Shown here one piece after another: positions 1-10,708 of a DNA stretch of 37,215 nt; position 1 is the stretch's first letter; each line of letters opens with the position of its first letter. Source of the stretch: Chromera velia (lineage: Eukaryota; Sar; Chromeraceae). Location: NCBI GenBank assembly GCA_018398765.1, contig JAHBMJ010002981.1:56976-94190 (forward strand), given 5' to 3'. The notes under the pieces were generated by a model, which searched no databases, was not told where the DNA came from, and saw only the letters and a program-made list of their open reading frames with translations. The position numbers were made by a program, and so were the translations under genes.

Positions 1-87
1 ACACACACACACTTAGATGTACGATGCGGACACATTCACACACGCAAGTGCACATTTGTTTCTTCGTGTATGCCAAACTGCCTGCAG

Positions 88-583
88 AGCGAAATTGCCG
101 GATGCCCCCGAGCCCGCAGTGTTTCTTCTCTCGCAGATGTTCGCGATGGACCCCCTCACTCGGTGGTCTGCCGGGATCTGTTTTGGGGATGACTGGCTGG
201 TCAACTTCCCCTTCTTGCAGACGCCCAGTGAGGAGACGGACCTAGACGCCCTGTCGGATGCCGCAGATGTGGAGGATCCGTTTGTTCTCCCGGAGGAGCA
301 GGGAGAGGTGAGCACACACGAACCCCCTCCTGTGCAGTCATCCACAGGTGCAGCCCCGCAGAGTCGCGATTCTCCTCCAGAAGAGGAAGAGGAGAGGGAG
401 GGGGGGAAGGAGAGAGTCAGCGTGATACCCCTGGATGTGTTCCGCTTTGAGGTTGAGCACTCGGCCTTGAGAGAGGGTCTCGGGGAACAAGCAGACGCCC
501 AGTTGGTGCAGATGTACAGAGAGCGATTCTTCGCAGAGGAACAGGAGTGGTGCGATCGGTTGCACGAGCATCCAAAGGATTGA
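88..583 (+). CDS. CMGC-group protein kinase, C-terminal exon (5' part outside window)
   Basis: This is the last exon of a gene entering from the left. The reading frame runs into the stop codon at 581-583. The start of the exon is a splice acceptor, either the CTGCAG ending at 87 or the CTCGCAG ending at 136; the first keeps the family-like stretch LPDAPEPAVFLLSQM. The core MFAMDPLTRWSA followed by DDWLVNFPF matches the end of the kinase fold (subdomain XI: M-x-x-x-D-P-x-x-R-x-[ST]-A), which in CDK7/Kin28-like kinases has this RW[ST]A form. After it comes an acidic Glu/Ser-rich linker and a terminal helical piece (VFRFEVEHSALRE...) reminiscent of the MAP-kinase C-terminal extension. The ATP loop, catalytic HRD and DFG motifs lie outside the window, so the subfamily (CDK7-like or MAPK-like) is inferred and activity cannot be judged. 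Confidence 0.55.
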
Positions 584-1492
584 TTGAACGATAGACACAC
601 ACACACACACATACACAGTCGACAGAGACAGGGCCACCAGGTAGGTGCGGTGCAGTCAGGAGGGAAGGAAGAATTCCCCCCCCCTTCTTGGAAGCACAAT
701 GTTCCTGGCTGACACTGTTTCGATCATTCGAGAGAAGTAAGGGAAGAAAGGAATCCGAAAGAAAAGAAAGGGAAGGAACGAAGGAAAAAGGAAGAAATAA
801 AGGAAAGAAAGAGAATGAATTAGTGAAGCGTCTAAAAAATGAATTAAAGAAATAATGAATGAATGGTTGAATGAATAAATGAATCAATCCATTAATGCAA
901 GGCAACTGTTGGAGGGAAAAGAATAGTGAAAGGCGACGGCTGTTGTCAGCGCAGACAGACGGGAGAGACATTAGGGACCGCCCTTCTCTCTGTGTCCTTC
1001 CAAGAGGCCCACTCCATCTACACTTACTTAGGGACCTGCATGTTCGTTCGTTTAACTTTTCTTTTATTTTCTTTTGATTGTCCTTTTGGCTTTGGCTTCT
1101 TTTTTTGGTTGTTTGCGTGTAAAGAAAGAGACGCGAAGTCGTCTGGTCGGTCTGTCTGTGCGCCTACGTGAAAAGAAATGGAGAAGGAAAAAGAAAGAAA
1201 GAAAGAAAGAAAGAAGGAAGCAAAGAAAGAAAGAAAGAAAGAAAGAAATTGTTTGTGTGTCCTCAAAAGCGGAGAAGGCCTCTCGACTGACTGTGAGTTT
1301 TGAATTCTTCTTCTTTTTGTTTGTTTGGATGTTCGTGAGGAAAAGAGAAGTCCATGACAAAGAAGCTGAGAAGTCTGGAGGATCGACTCCATGCAGGATG
1401 ATTTCTTGCTTACTTTTTGCTCGTCTTTCGCTCTTTTCTTTCTTTCTTTCTTTCTTTCTTTCTGTCTCTCTGTCTGTCTGTCTGTCTATCTG

Positions 1493-1524
<32 letters not shown>

Positions 1525-2775
1525 TGCTTCCTTCCTTCCTTCCTTCCTTCTTTCTTTCTTTCTTTCTTTCTTTTCTTTCTTTCTTTCTTTCTTTCTTTCT
1601 CTCTCTACTTCATTACTTCTTTCTGTCTGTCTATCTGTCAGTTTTTCTTTCTTTCTTATCTGTCTTTCTTCCTGTGTTTGTGATCTTTGTGGAAGGAAAA
1701 GTAGTGAAGGTCTGAGGTCGGTCACAAAGAAGGTAAGGGGGAAGGGGACGACATGCACTCGCAGCGTTTGTGTGAAAGACCTCTGGTCTCCCTCCCTTCC
1801 GACCCATGCACGAAGAGTCTGTCTGTCTGAAGGATCTGTCCTTCGGGCGGCCTCGTGGAGGGAGATGTGAATCTTCTTCTTTGCATCTGAGTCACATCAA
1901 TCAATCAATCAATCAATCAATCAGTGTCCTTTTCCTTTCTGTTTCTTTCTTGGTCTTCCAATGCATCTCTGAGAGATCATGCGATCCTTCGTTCGGCAAG
2001 GAGGGGAGGAAGGAACTGAAGGAAGTAGCATTGTTTTAAAAAAGACTTCAGAGAAAGATCGCTGCACGAATGAATGAATGAAGTAGAACCAGATGCCTCA
2101 TTTTGGGTGTGCAACAAAATCGATCCACGAGAAAAGGCGGTCAAAGGAACAAGAAGAACATGAGGAAGAGGGGGAGTCAACAGACTTCAGCAGAACGAAG
2201 GGGGGAGTTCGTTCTCCATCTGTCTGGCTGTCGGTGGGATTTAGTAAAGGGAGGGATGGTCAGAGCGAAGCAGGGGCGGTGGTTGTTTTTAATTCGTGTG
2301 TGCATAAATGTATGGAGTCAGGAAGGAAGTCTGTGAATGTCAATGCGGGTTTCCTTTTTTTGTTTTTCCATTCATTCTTTTCCATACAGATAAGGGTGGT
2401 AGGAAAGGAAAGGAAGGGGAAAATCACCGAGAAGTGAAGGACGAATCGAGGTTGGTAGGTAGGTAGGTGGGTAGTTGGGGAGGGAGGGAGAGAGGGAGAT
2501 CCAGACACAACTCCTGGAAGTGTTGGGTCCCTCTTTCTTTTCTCTCTTTTGTCTACCCTCCCGTTTTGCCTGCATGAATCATTCATTCATTCTTTTCTGT
2601 TCTCTCTCTCTGTCCCTGCCTCCCGGAGGATTTGGAAGATCCTGGTGACCGCCGTGTAAAAAAAGAAGGGAAGGGAGGGGGCAGTGCACTTCTGTTTCTG
2701 GATCGTGGCCATGAATAGTTTCTCCCCCCCAACGTGAGCGCTAGGCGTCGCGGTCTCCTCGATCGGTGTCTGGGA
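584..2775. other. Intergenic DNA rich in microsatellites
   Basis: Downstream flank of the kinase gene. It holds (AC)n at 597-612, (GAAA)n around 1187-1250, a long (TTTC)n/(CTGT)n/(CCTT)n tract at 1434-1680, and (TCAA)n at 1897-1922. Open frames here are Ser/Phe/Leu or Lys/Glu/Arg strings produced by the repeats. I see no conserved protein motif or RNA gene. Confidence 0.6.
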
Positions 2776-2912
2776 GGAAAGGGAAGGGGCAGTCTGAAAA
2801 AAAAGGGGGGGAAGGGAAGGGGCAGTCTGAAAAAAAAGGGGGGGGGAGGGAAGGGGCAGTCTGAAAAAAAAGGGGGGGAAGGGAAGGGGCAGTCTGAAAA
2901 AAAGGGGGGGAG
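2776..2912. repeat. Minisatellite, four copies of a 33-34 bp unit
   Basis: Four nearly identical units start at 2781, 2814, 2848 and 2881. Each has GGGAAGGGGCAGTCTG, a run of 7-8 A and a run of 7 or more G. Copies differ almost only in the lengths of the A and G runs. The open frames across it on both strands are repeat translations and not convincing genes. Confidence 0.85.
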
Positions 2913-3899
2913 GACACAGTGGAGGAAGGCAGAAGATGATGAGGAGAATGAACACGACACAAGGTTCTTCTTCTCCTTCTCCTTCTGCTGCACTTTCTTG
3001 CCTTCCTTCCCTTTCTCTCACAGTCCTGGCGACACAGATAAGGAAGGAAAGAGAACAGATCGATCTGAGAGATCTGTCTGTCTGCCTGCCGGGTTTGCAG
3101 AGGGCGCCGGCCGTTGTGTCCGCGTGAGGCGAGGGAGGCGACTTTCACGGGGAAGGACGGCGGGCGGTTACGGGCAGTAGTTTGTCACTGCCAACGTGTG
3201 TCTGCTGAAAGAAGAAACTCAGGCAGGCAGGCAGATCATCGAAACAGTTCGGAACGGAAGCTTTTTCACTCATGCAATGAATGAGTGAAGTGTTCGGTAG
3301 ATGCATGCATGCATGCATAGTGCACTTTTGTTTGTTTTGTTCAACGGAGCTTTCCTGAAGCTTCTTTTTCCCCTCGTCTTCATTCTTGCCTCCCTGTATT
3401 CACACGTCAGTCAGTGCGTTGCGGTGCACTCTTGCAAGGTGCTGCCGCGTCTTCACTTCGTCTTCGTTGTTTCCTTTCTTCTCTTGTCGCATCCCCTTTT
3501 TTCTTGTCAGAAGACTTAATTCGACTCCCACCATATCTGGGGCCCCCCGGATGCTACGTACGTCAGTAGTCCGTCATGCTGGCATTGCGTGGCGTTCTCG
3601 CAGTGTTCGTTCGGTAGTGCACTTTCTCTTCTCGTTCTCACAGCGTCAGCCGATTCCACGTGATCCATTTACATGCCGTAATAATACATGGTTAGCATGG
3701 AAACTTAGTCATCCTTTGCTTCTTTTCTCTTTTTGTCCGTGAACCAACCGAATAATCTCAAGCTCGGACTCTCACCTGCATCTAGAGCTGCATGCATGTG
3801 CGTGTATCGATTTGTGTTTCAAATAGAGGCAATCATGTTGGTGCACAGACAAAGAAAAAGAAAGTGCTTGCATATAGCACGAACGTGAGTCGTACATCG
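2913..3899. other. Intergenic DNA, no recognised feature
   Basis: Mixed-composition sequence with short poly-pyrimidine stretches and a (GCAT)n run near 3303-3318. No frame gives a recognisable domain and no RNA gene is visible. Confidence 0.4.
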
Positions 3900-3927
3900 A
3901 TCAATCGGTAGATAGAAAATGCAATAT

Positions 3928-4044
3928 TTACATACTCAGTTGCTTATCTATTAATTGTATCATAGTATGATATAATTTTTTCAATTCAATTCAATTTAAT
4001 TTACATACTTAGTTGCTTATCTATTAATTGTATCATATGATATA
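3928..4044. repeat. Direct repeat, about 45 bp, offset 73 bp
   Basis: Two copies (3928-3974 and 4001-4044) share TTACATACT, then AGTTGCTTATCTATTAATTG, then TATCATA and ATGATATA. The first copy has a 3-bp insertion and one substitution. They flank a short (TCAAT)n stretch. Confidence 0.8.
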
Positions 4045-4357
4045 AATGCAGTACAATCAAGCCTGAGACGTGTTGCCTATAGCCTTGTCTATAGCCTAGC
4101 CTATAGCGTGTTGCTGCCTAGGGTGTTGCACTCTTACACAAGAAAACAACTTGAACTGTTATCTATAGACTGTTGTTCACTTCAGCGTCTTAATTCGCAT
4201 AACAGTAGAACTAGCAGTAGAATATAAAATAATGAATCTAGTAATGAATGTCATTAAATGTCATAAATAAAATAAACGGTGTATTAAATGTTTATCAAAA
4301 ATCTTTATCATAAACTTTATTTAACCTCCATGAACTAGTCCCTAAATCTAACCACCA

Positions 4358-4525
4358 CTTGAAAGTTTAAGCCGCATTTTTAGATTAGCTTGAAAGTCTA
4401 CGCCGCAGGCGCGGATCATTTATGGTGTTTTGAAAGACAAAGCCGCATATCTGGATGGTTTCTTGACCATGTACACCGCAGGCATGGACGGTCTCTTGAA
4501 AAACGATGCCGCACATAGAGATCAT
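4358..4525. repeat. Degenerate tandem repeat, five units of 31-40 bp
   Basis: Units start at 4358, 4389, 4429, 4462 and 4495. Each begins with YTTGAAA or a variant and has GCCGCA (once ACCGCA) about 14 bases later, usually followed by a GGAT/GGAC-like stretch. Divergence between copies is high, so the array looks old. Confidence 0.6.
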
Positions 4526-4745
4526 CTTGTTTTCAAGTTTTATTTTTTCAAGTAGCATTTAAGTTCAGGGATATTCAGGGAGGTTCTTTATTCTAGTCTT
4601 TATTCCTTTAAAAATTTAAAATTACACAGTCCACATATGCCAGAAGTGGAAGAGTTTGAGAAAAAATGCAGTTGTTAAGCTATTTGCCAAATATTGCGAA
4701 ATGAGGGTCCATCATTTAACAATCTGCCTTGCGTGTTGTGACTTG

Positions 4746-4804
4746 CCGAACGCTAGACGCCTATTATGGGCCGATAGCGATGGCGTATGATGATGATGAT
4801 GATC
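4746..4804 (+). mobile_element. Retroelement-like 3' tail with (TGA)n
   Basis: A stretch with GGGCCGATAGCGATGGCGTA runs into a short (TGA)n microsatellite. A similar sequence lies on the opposite strand at about 14255-14305, also running into a TGA-like repeat. A shared GC-containing end joined to a trinucleotide tail is typical of the 3' ends of some non-LTR retrotransposons and SINEs. No reverse transcriptase or tRNA-like head is visible, so this is at most a truncated copy. Confidence 0.35.
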
Positions 4805-5110
4805 ACATATATAGCTAGGGCTCAGCAATCATTGATCCGCTAGACTAGCTGCGAGAGTGTTATTATGCATAAGATCCGATCACTTTTTTGTTTAATTTGA
4901 TATACTTCAATCATATAAGTGCATGATTTAAACCCTTTGCAAAATTAATATTACTCTTTTGAACCAAGACATCTGAAGAATGCTTCCGGACTAGCAGTCC
5001 TGTTTGGTTTATCAATCGCACACTAGATCGCACATTTCTTAAAATCGATAACGCAACCTCTTACCAATCATCTATCAGGGTCCTGATCAGGCCAGGCTGA
5101 CAGGCCTGAG

Positions 5111-5890
5111 TTTATTCATTGATTCTGCGGGCAATTGATTTGCTAGCCACGATCGAATCGAGTCATTCACTCAAAATCAAATCAAATCAAATGACCACAG
5201 GACCGAGGGAGTGCCCAGTCCTGAGCGCTGGAGGAAGAAAGTGGACGTCGTTGAAATACACCAGGGCGCACACACGGTTGGGCGCCTGCCAGTCTCTCGC
5301 CCCTGCATTCAGATAGTGTGTACCCACAAAGTGTTTGAAACATCCAAGACAGGTTCATGGTTCCATAATACGATTTAATGATGGAGTCGGCATGTGCGCT
5401 TGTGATTTGATAAAATCTCCAAGGTACGAGCACAATTTTGTCCGTGTGAGGGAGGATCGATGCAGTGCATCCATCCATCGATCTATCTTGCATACAGAAT
5501 TCTTTTTCTGTATGAGAGTAATTCTCTATGAAAGCAAATGCATGAGGGAGGATCGATGCAGTGCATCCATCCATCGATCTATCTTGCAGCCTGACAGATA
5601 AATCTACATGGGTCTTTGTCACGGTAGATTAGCACTGGCATGCACACGCGAGAAACACAGCACAGACTTTCAAGGTGAAAAGACAGAGAGAGACCAAGGC
5701 GTGAAAGACGGCAGAGAAAATTCCTTGCAGAGAAAATTATTCGTTGATTGCGAAATTGCATGAGAGAAGGAAGGGAGGGAGAAAGAAAGAAAAAGGAACA
5801 AAAACAGAAAGAAAGGGAGGAGGGAAGCAAGAGAGAAACAAAGTGAAAATCAAAGAAAAGTAGAAGAAAAGGACGTCTCCATCTCTGGCC
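5111..5890. other. Intergenic DNA between convergent genes
   Basis: Mixed sequence leading to the 3' end of the minus-strand phosphatase gene. It contains the 46-bp direct repeat listed separately and a purine-rich GAAA/GGGA stretch at about 5762-5870. No coding motif recognised. Confidence 0.4.
5447..5588. repeat. 46-bp direct repeat, offset 96 bp
   Basis: Positions 5447-5492 and 5543-5588 carry the same sequence, beginning TGAGGGAGGATCGATGCAGT and ending CTATCTTGCA. The copies look identical, so the duplication is probably recent. Confidence 0.85.
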
Positions 5891-6551
5891 TCAATCTGCC
5901 AAGCCTTTTCTCACTTCTCTTCTCTGGCCAATCTCTCTCTCACTCTCTCTACCTGTGCATGGGGGGTCTTCGTCCTCTCCTCCCTCAGCCCGTCTTTTCT
6001 TTTCTTTGCTGCCGCCTTCTCCTTCTCCTTCTTTGCCCATGTGCCCCCCCCCTCTCTTCCCTTTCTGTGCCCCCCCCTCTTCCTCATCCTCTCCTGATGC
6101 CATGAGAGATCCCCCCGAGAGCGTCCGGAGGATTGGTTTGGCCTCTATGAGGCTTGGGGGTGCGACTTCGGTGTCTCCCAGAACTCTCAACTCGATCACA
6201 GACAGCCCCGCGTTCTCTATGGGAAAGTACGCGAAGTCCCAACTGTTGTGGGAGGAGTGGAACTCCACCGCCAGGGGGGAAGTTTGGACGAGGGGGGGCA
6301 TGCGGAGAAGCTCCTTTAGAAGCAGGTCCTGCATCCGTGCATGCATGAAAGGATTCATGCAGCTCGGCGCTCATGCACACACAAATGCGAGTCATCAAAA
6401 AGAAAGGAAGGAAAGAAAGAGAGAAAGAAAGAAAGAAAGAAAGGAAGAAAAAAAGAAAGAAAGAAAAGAAGAAAGGAAGAAAGAAAGAAAGAAAAGAAGA
6501 AAGGAAGAAAGAAAGAAAGAAAGAAAAGAAAGAAAGAAAGAAAAACAAAAG

Positions 6552-6582
<31 letters not shown>

Positions 6583-8673
6583 CAATCAATGATACAGAAG
6601 AAAAAAGGCAAACGGGCATCCACCAGAGAGACAGACGTACAGACAAACCGACAAAAATTCCCGAAGAGTAAGAAACAAGAGACGGGAGAGACATTGAAAG
6701 AGGAAGAGAGACAGAGAGAGAGATGGGGACAAGGGGCCAGGAGCAGAGACGATGAGCATACAAAGGGAACTGAGGGATTGCAATGGATTGACAAAGGGGG
6801 CAGAAGAAGGCCAGATAGGGAGAAGCAGCACCCAATCTCGAACCGAGCCACCCACCCACCGACCCACCCTCTCACCCTCACCCAACACAACACAAATCAA
6901 ACACAGAAAGATGGTGGCCCGATAGAATCCATCAAACAAACACAGGAACGAACGAACAAACACACAAACATACACACAGAGAAACAAACAAACAAACAAA
7001 CAAACAAAGCAGAGGGAACCAGCCAACCACCCAACGGACCGACCTGGAAGAGCCCGTGCATGATCAGGAGGTGTGCATGAGGAAGGGGCGTGGAGGGGTC
7101 CTGCTGAGTTGCCGGGGAGGGGGCACACAGACTGCCTCCTTCTCCAGCTGCGGCTGCAGGGGGAGAAGAGGAAGCGGAAGACGCAGCCCCTGCTGCGCCT
7201 GCCTTGTCCTTTGCTTTTCTTTTCAGTTTGAACTTCTCTTTGGACTCACTAAAGGCGCTGCAGTGGAAACTCGCGAGGGACCATAACCACCTGCAGTGCA
7301 GTGCAGTGGAGTCAATCAGGGTGCAGCAGCCTTGCAAGAATATGAGAAGAATTCCTGGGAAGGGGCTACAGCGCATGCAGTCAGCATTTGCGGAGCGGAG
7401 CGGCGAGGCATGCAAGAATGCTTGAATGGAAAGGGGAGGAAGTGAAGTCGAAAGAGTGCAGCAGAGAGAGAAGAGGTACTACCGGAAGCAGAACAAATGA
7501 AATGACACAAAATGACGGAGAAAGGCGCTTCAACGAGACTCAGAACTGTGGACTCCAATCAAACAAAAACACGTTCACAGTCAGATCCATGCAATTTATT
7601 CACTACCAACAACAGAGAATAATACCAGCAGAAAGAACATCGAATTCCCAAAAGATCCAAAACCAAAAACCACTTCCAACAAAAGCGCATCCAATCCCCT
7701 CCCCCTCCCACCCCTACTACCTAACTTACACTGCCACTCTCTTCGCCCGAGCTCTGCACTCCTCGTAAGTCTCGAACCCCCCCCCCCACCATCCATCTGG
7801 CCCCACAGCCCCCACCCCCACCGTGTCCACGTCCCCAAACGCCGCGCCAAATCCCCCCTCAGAAGACCCTCCCGAACCCGACCCTGGCGACTCACCGAGC
7901 CCCCCTTCCTCTGATGAGTCCCCGTTCCCCTTTGAGCTCTCAGCAGGCAGCAGCCGCACAAACGGAAACTCCGTCTTCAACCCTTCTGATGTGATGCCCT
8001 TCACAGCGTTGGGCTGTTCCGATCTAGAATTTTTCACAATGGCCTGCATGCATGCAATATCAATCCATCAGTTGATTATTCGTTCTTCCTTCCTGCCTCC
8101 ATGCAGCCTTTCCATTCCATTCTTGGAAGGGACCTGCCTACTTTCTCCACGAATGTCCCGACCGATTCTTTCTTTCTCTCTCTCTCTCTTTCTCTCTTTG
8201 TTGCTCTCTTTCTCTCTCCCTCCTACATTCCGATTGACTGACTGACTCACCCACCGGTCTTTTGCCCTCAAAGAGGCCCCCCTGCTCGTGGAGATCGCGC
8301 ACGACATCACACGCAACTCCCAGAGCCTGCAGGCAGGCAGGCACAGACAGACAGAGAGAGAGAATGAGGGAGGGAGACGTTCAATTAGTGCATGCAAAAA
8401 AAAGAACACAGGAGAGAGAAGACAAACATCGTCTAGCGGGCCTCGTGATCCTTTGATGAGTCATGCATGCAGTCAATACATTCAAGCAAATTTCTTTCTT
8501 TCTTTCGTGCTACCACACAACGAACGCCCTCAATTTGCTTTGTTTGCATCTTTTTTTTCTGCTCACATCTTTTCCTTCATTTTCTCTGTCGTGGCATCTC
8601 TCTCTCTTGCCTCGCTTTCTTTCTCCCTCACTCATTTTCTCTCATCCTCCCTCCGGTGTGTGTGTGCATGGGC

Positions 8674-8708
<35 letters not shown>

Positions 8709-9256
8709 TTCGAATGTGTGTCTGTCTGTGCAGTGTATGTCCACGAGTCGATCTATTTCCTCATGTGTCACTTTAATTCTCGTTGTGGTCCCGTACGCTC
8801 TTCGCGCCTCTGTTTAACTTTTTGATGCTTGCGGATTCCTCAGACAGATCGTAATTCTTTCCTTTGCATTTTGTCTTGCCTTGCTTCCCATCATCCTCCA
8901 GGCTAACAAACATGCACACGCAGGAATATTCGAGCACCCATAGACAAACGCAAGAGTACACAAGGAAGCACAAGAAACCAGGTGACCAGAGGGATAGACG
9001 GACGCCTGCATGGTTCTTTTGTTTCTTTTTTAAGATTCTTTCTGTTTTCGTTTTTCCGGACTGACAGACTGTATCGTCTTTTCTTTTCCTTTTTTTCTTT
9101 CTTGATTCCCTTCTGCTTTTTTTTCTTTCTTCTTTTGGCGCGCTCTCTCAGTGGAAGGGTACCAGAGCTCCAAGCCTTGGCTGTGCCAGTGCGTACCCTG
9201 CGGCCCTTACGGTTTCTTTCCCTCCTTTTCTTACAGACAGACTATATGGTTTCAGA

Positions 9257-9287
<31 letters not shown>

Positions 9288-10708
9288 ACAGACAGACAGA
9301 CAGACAGACAGATAGACAGACAGACACACAGACAGACAGACAGAGAGGCAGACAGACCAACCTCCTGTACGTGTTGAGCCGTCTGGAGCGCCCTCTTCTG
9401 CATACATCCATTCATTCATTCATTCATTCATCCATCCATCCATCCATCCATCCATCCATTCATTCATTCATTCATTCATTCATTGCAGATCATGCAGAAA
9501 ACAGGCAGGACGGATAGACGGGCACACGGACAGACACAGACAGATTGTATGAATTCTTCTTTTCTACAGGCAGACAGAGAGACAGACATGGATGCCCGTT
9601 TGCGCCAACGAAGAAACAATCCCTAAAAAAACAACAACAACGAAAAAACAATCCACCACCGCATGCATTTATATGTATGAAAATGGATGCATGGAACGTT
9701 TCCGCCAACGAAGAAAGGCAGCAAGCAATCCACCACTGCACGAACGTCTCCACTAAATGGCTGACCGACCGACCATGGGAGAGCAGTACATGTGGGTAAT
9801 CTTGTCGTGTTCCTCCACCATCGGGTTCTCGTTGACCTCTCTCTTCAAATACTCCCCTGCTGCCCGAGCCTGGTCGGCCCCGAGAGATGTGATCTCGGGA
9901 TCGGGTTGCCTGCCTGAGAAGAGGACCTGGTCGTCCTTTGACCTGCAGGCAGGAAGGGGGAGAGGTAAGGAGGGAGTGTTTAATGAGCACATCATTGAGC
10001 TTGCAGGAACTCAGTGGATCTTTAAAAAATCTTCCGCACGTGCCTGCGCGCGCGCACGCACGCGTGCTCTCTCTCTCTCTCTCTCTCTCTCTGACACACA
10101 CACACATTCATACATATGGGAGGAGGGAGAGGGAAGGAGACAATCACGTTGAGAGAGGGGGAGGAGGGGGGAGAGAAGAGAGAAGGCGGGAGGAAGGGGG
10201 GGAGGGGGGGGGAACCGGCATAAGTACACGGATAAAATGAGTGTGTAAAGATAGGCGGACAGATTCGCACATGCCCTTGCTTGCTTTCCGTCCCGCCGCC
10301 CCCCGCAAAAAAAAAAAACAATTGTGCACTCGCAGAGAAGCGGGTAGGGATGGAGTGAGCGCACAATCGGGAAGAAAGGTAGAGAAGCTGTTCTTGCTCC
10401 CTTTCTTCGCTTCACCCTCTATGAAGGCAGGCAGGCAAGCAGTCAATTTTTGGATTGGTGGTAAGAGGAGGACGAAAAGCGAAGAGCAGCTGCATGCGTG
10501 GGAGAGACACACGAAGGAAGAATGAAACAAAAACCCGGTGTGGAGTGACAGAAACACGCAGAAAGGGAGCGAGAGGGGAGGGGAGGGGAGGAGACGGCAT
10601 CAATCCATCCTTAGGATCTTTCTGAGAGACTGCAACGCATCTCCACAACGCTGCTGCCGACCTTGCGTTGTTCGCAGACTGCGCGTGCCTGAGAAGGTAG
10701 AACCGCAT
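5891..10708 (-). CDS. Histidine phosphatase superfamily protein (phosphoglycerate mutase-like), 7 exons
   Basis: Exons on the minus strand: 10708-10647, 9942-9774, 9397-9362, 8326-8255, 8043-7730, 7257-7044, 6328-5891. All junctions agree in phase and give 434 residues. Signature residues are complete: MRFYLLRHAQ (Arg7-His8, the phospho-accepting His), CSPM-KRALQTA (Arg79), DLHEQGG (Glu103) and LLIMHG (second His285). Exon 2 carries PDPEITSLGADQA and exon 7 the C-terminal core ending VIELRVLG, as expected for the PGAM/phosphatase branch. Members move or remove phosphate through a phosphohistidine; the substrate cannot be told. Low-complexity Gly/Ser insertions in exons 5-6 and a charged tail (about residues 375-434) are additions to the fold. 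An in-frame ATG lies upstream at 10765; I prefer 10708 because the family begins just before the RH motif. The exon 1 donor (GTGGAG) is the least certain junction. No targeting signal is evident. Confidence 0.85.
6398..6590. repeat. (GAAA)n microsatellite in phosphatase intron 6
   Basis: About 190 bp of GAAA-type repeats with AAAG and GGAA variants, read as TTTC in the transcript. It lies in the 715-bp intron between exon 6 and exon 7, which also carries (AAAC)n at about 6981-7006. Confidence 0.9.
8680..8706. repeat. (GA)n microsatellite in phosphatase intron 3
   Basis: A clean GA dinucleotide run, CT in the sense strand of the gene, inside the 1035-bp intron between the exons for KRALQTAQHVQE and ALGVACDVVRDLHE. 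Confidence 0.9.
9251..9355. repeat. (CCAG)n/(CAGA)n microsatellite in phosphatase intron 3
   Basis: A run of CCAG units passes into CAGA units and ends immediately 5' (on the plus strand) of the 36-bp exon 3 at 9362-9397. In the transcript it is a TCTG/CTGG tract directly after the exon 3 donor. Confidence 0.9.
9409..9485. repeat. (ATTC)n/(ATCC)n microsatellite in phosphatase intron 2
   Basis: Three blocks, ATTC then ATCC then ATTC, directly next to exon 3. The 36-bp exon is therefore sandwiched between two tetranucleotide microsatellites. Confidence 0.9.

Larger units (their letters stand above)
3900..5110. other. AT-rich island with transposon-like debris
   Basis: Base composition shifts sharply to AT-rich compared with both flanks. 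It contains a direct repeat (3928-3974 and 4001-4044), five degenerate ~31-40 bp units (4358-4525), and a motif ending in (TGA)n at 4761-4802 that recurs in opposite orientation near 14.27 kb. No long open frame is present. This looks like decayed mobile-element DNA, but no element can be delimited. Confidence 0.45.

Noticed and set aside
1024-1758. Long open frames of Ser/Phe/Leu or Lys/Glu/Arg strings on both strands
   Set aside because: They are direct translations of TTTC/GAAA microsatellites, with no domain and no bias towards one frame.
5955-6671. 238-residue plus-strand frame
   Set aside because: It overlaps exon 7 of the phosphatase on the minus strand and then runs into a GAAA microsatellite.
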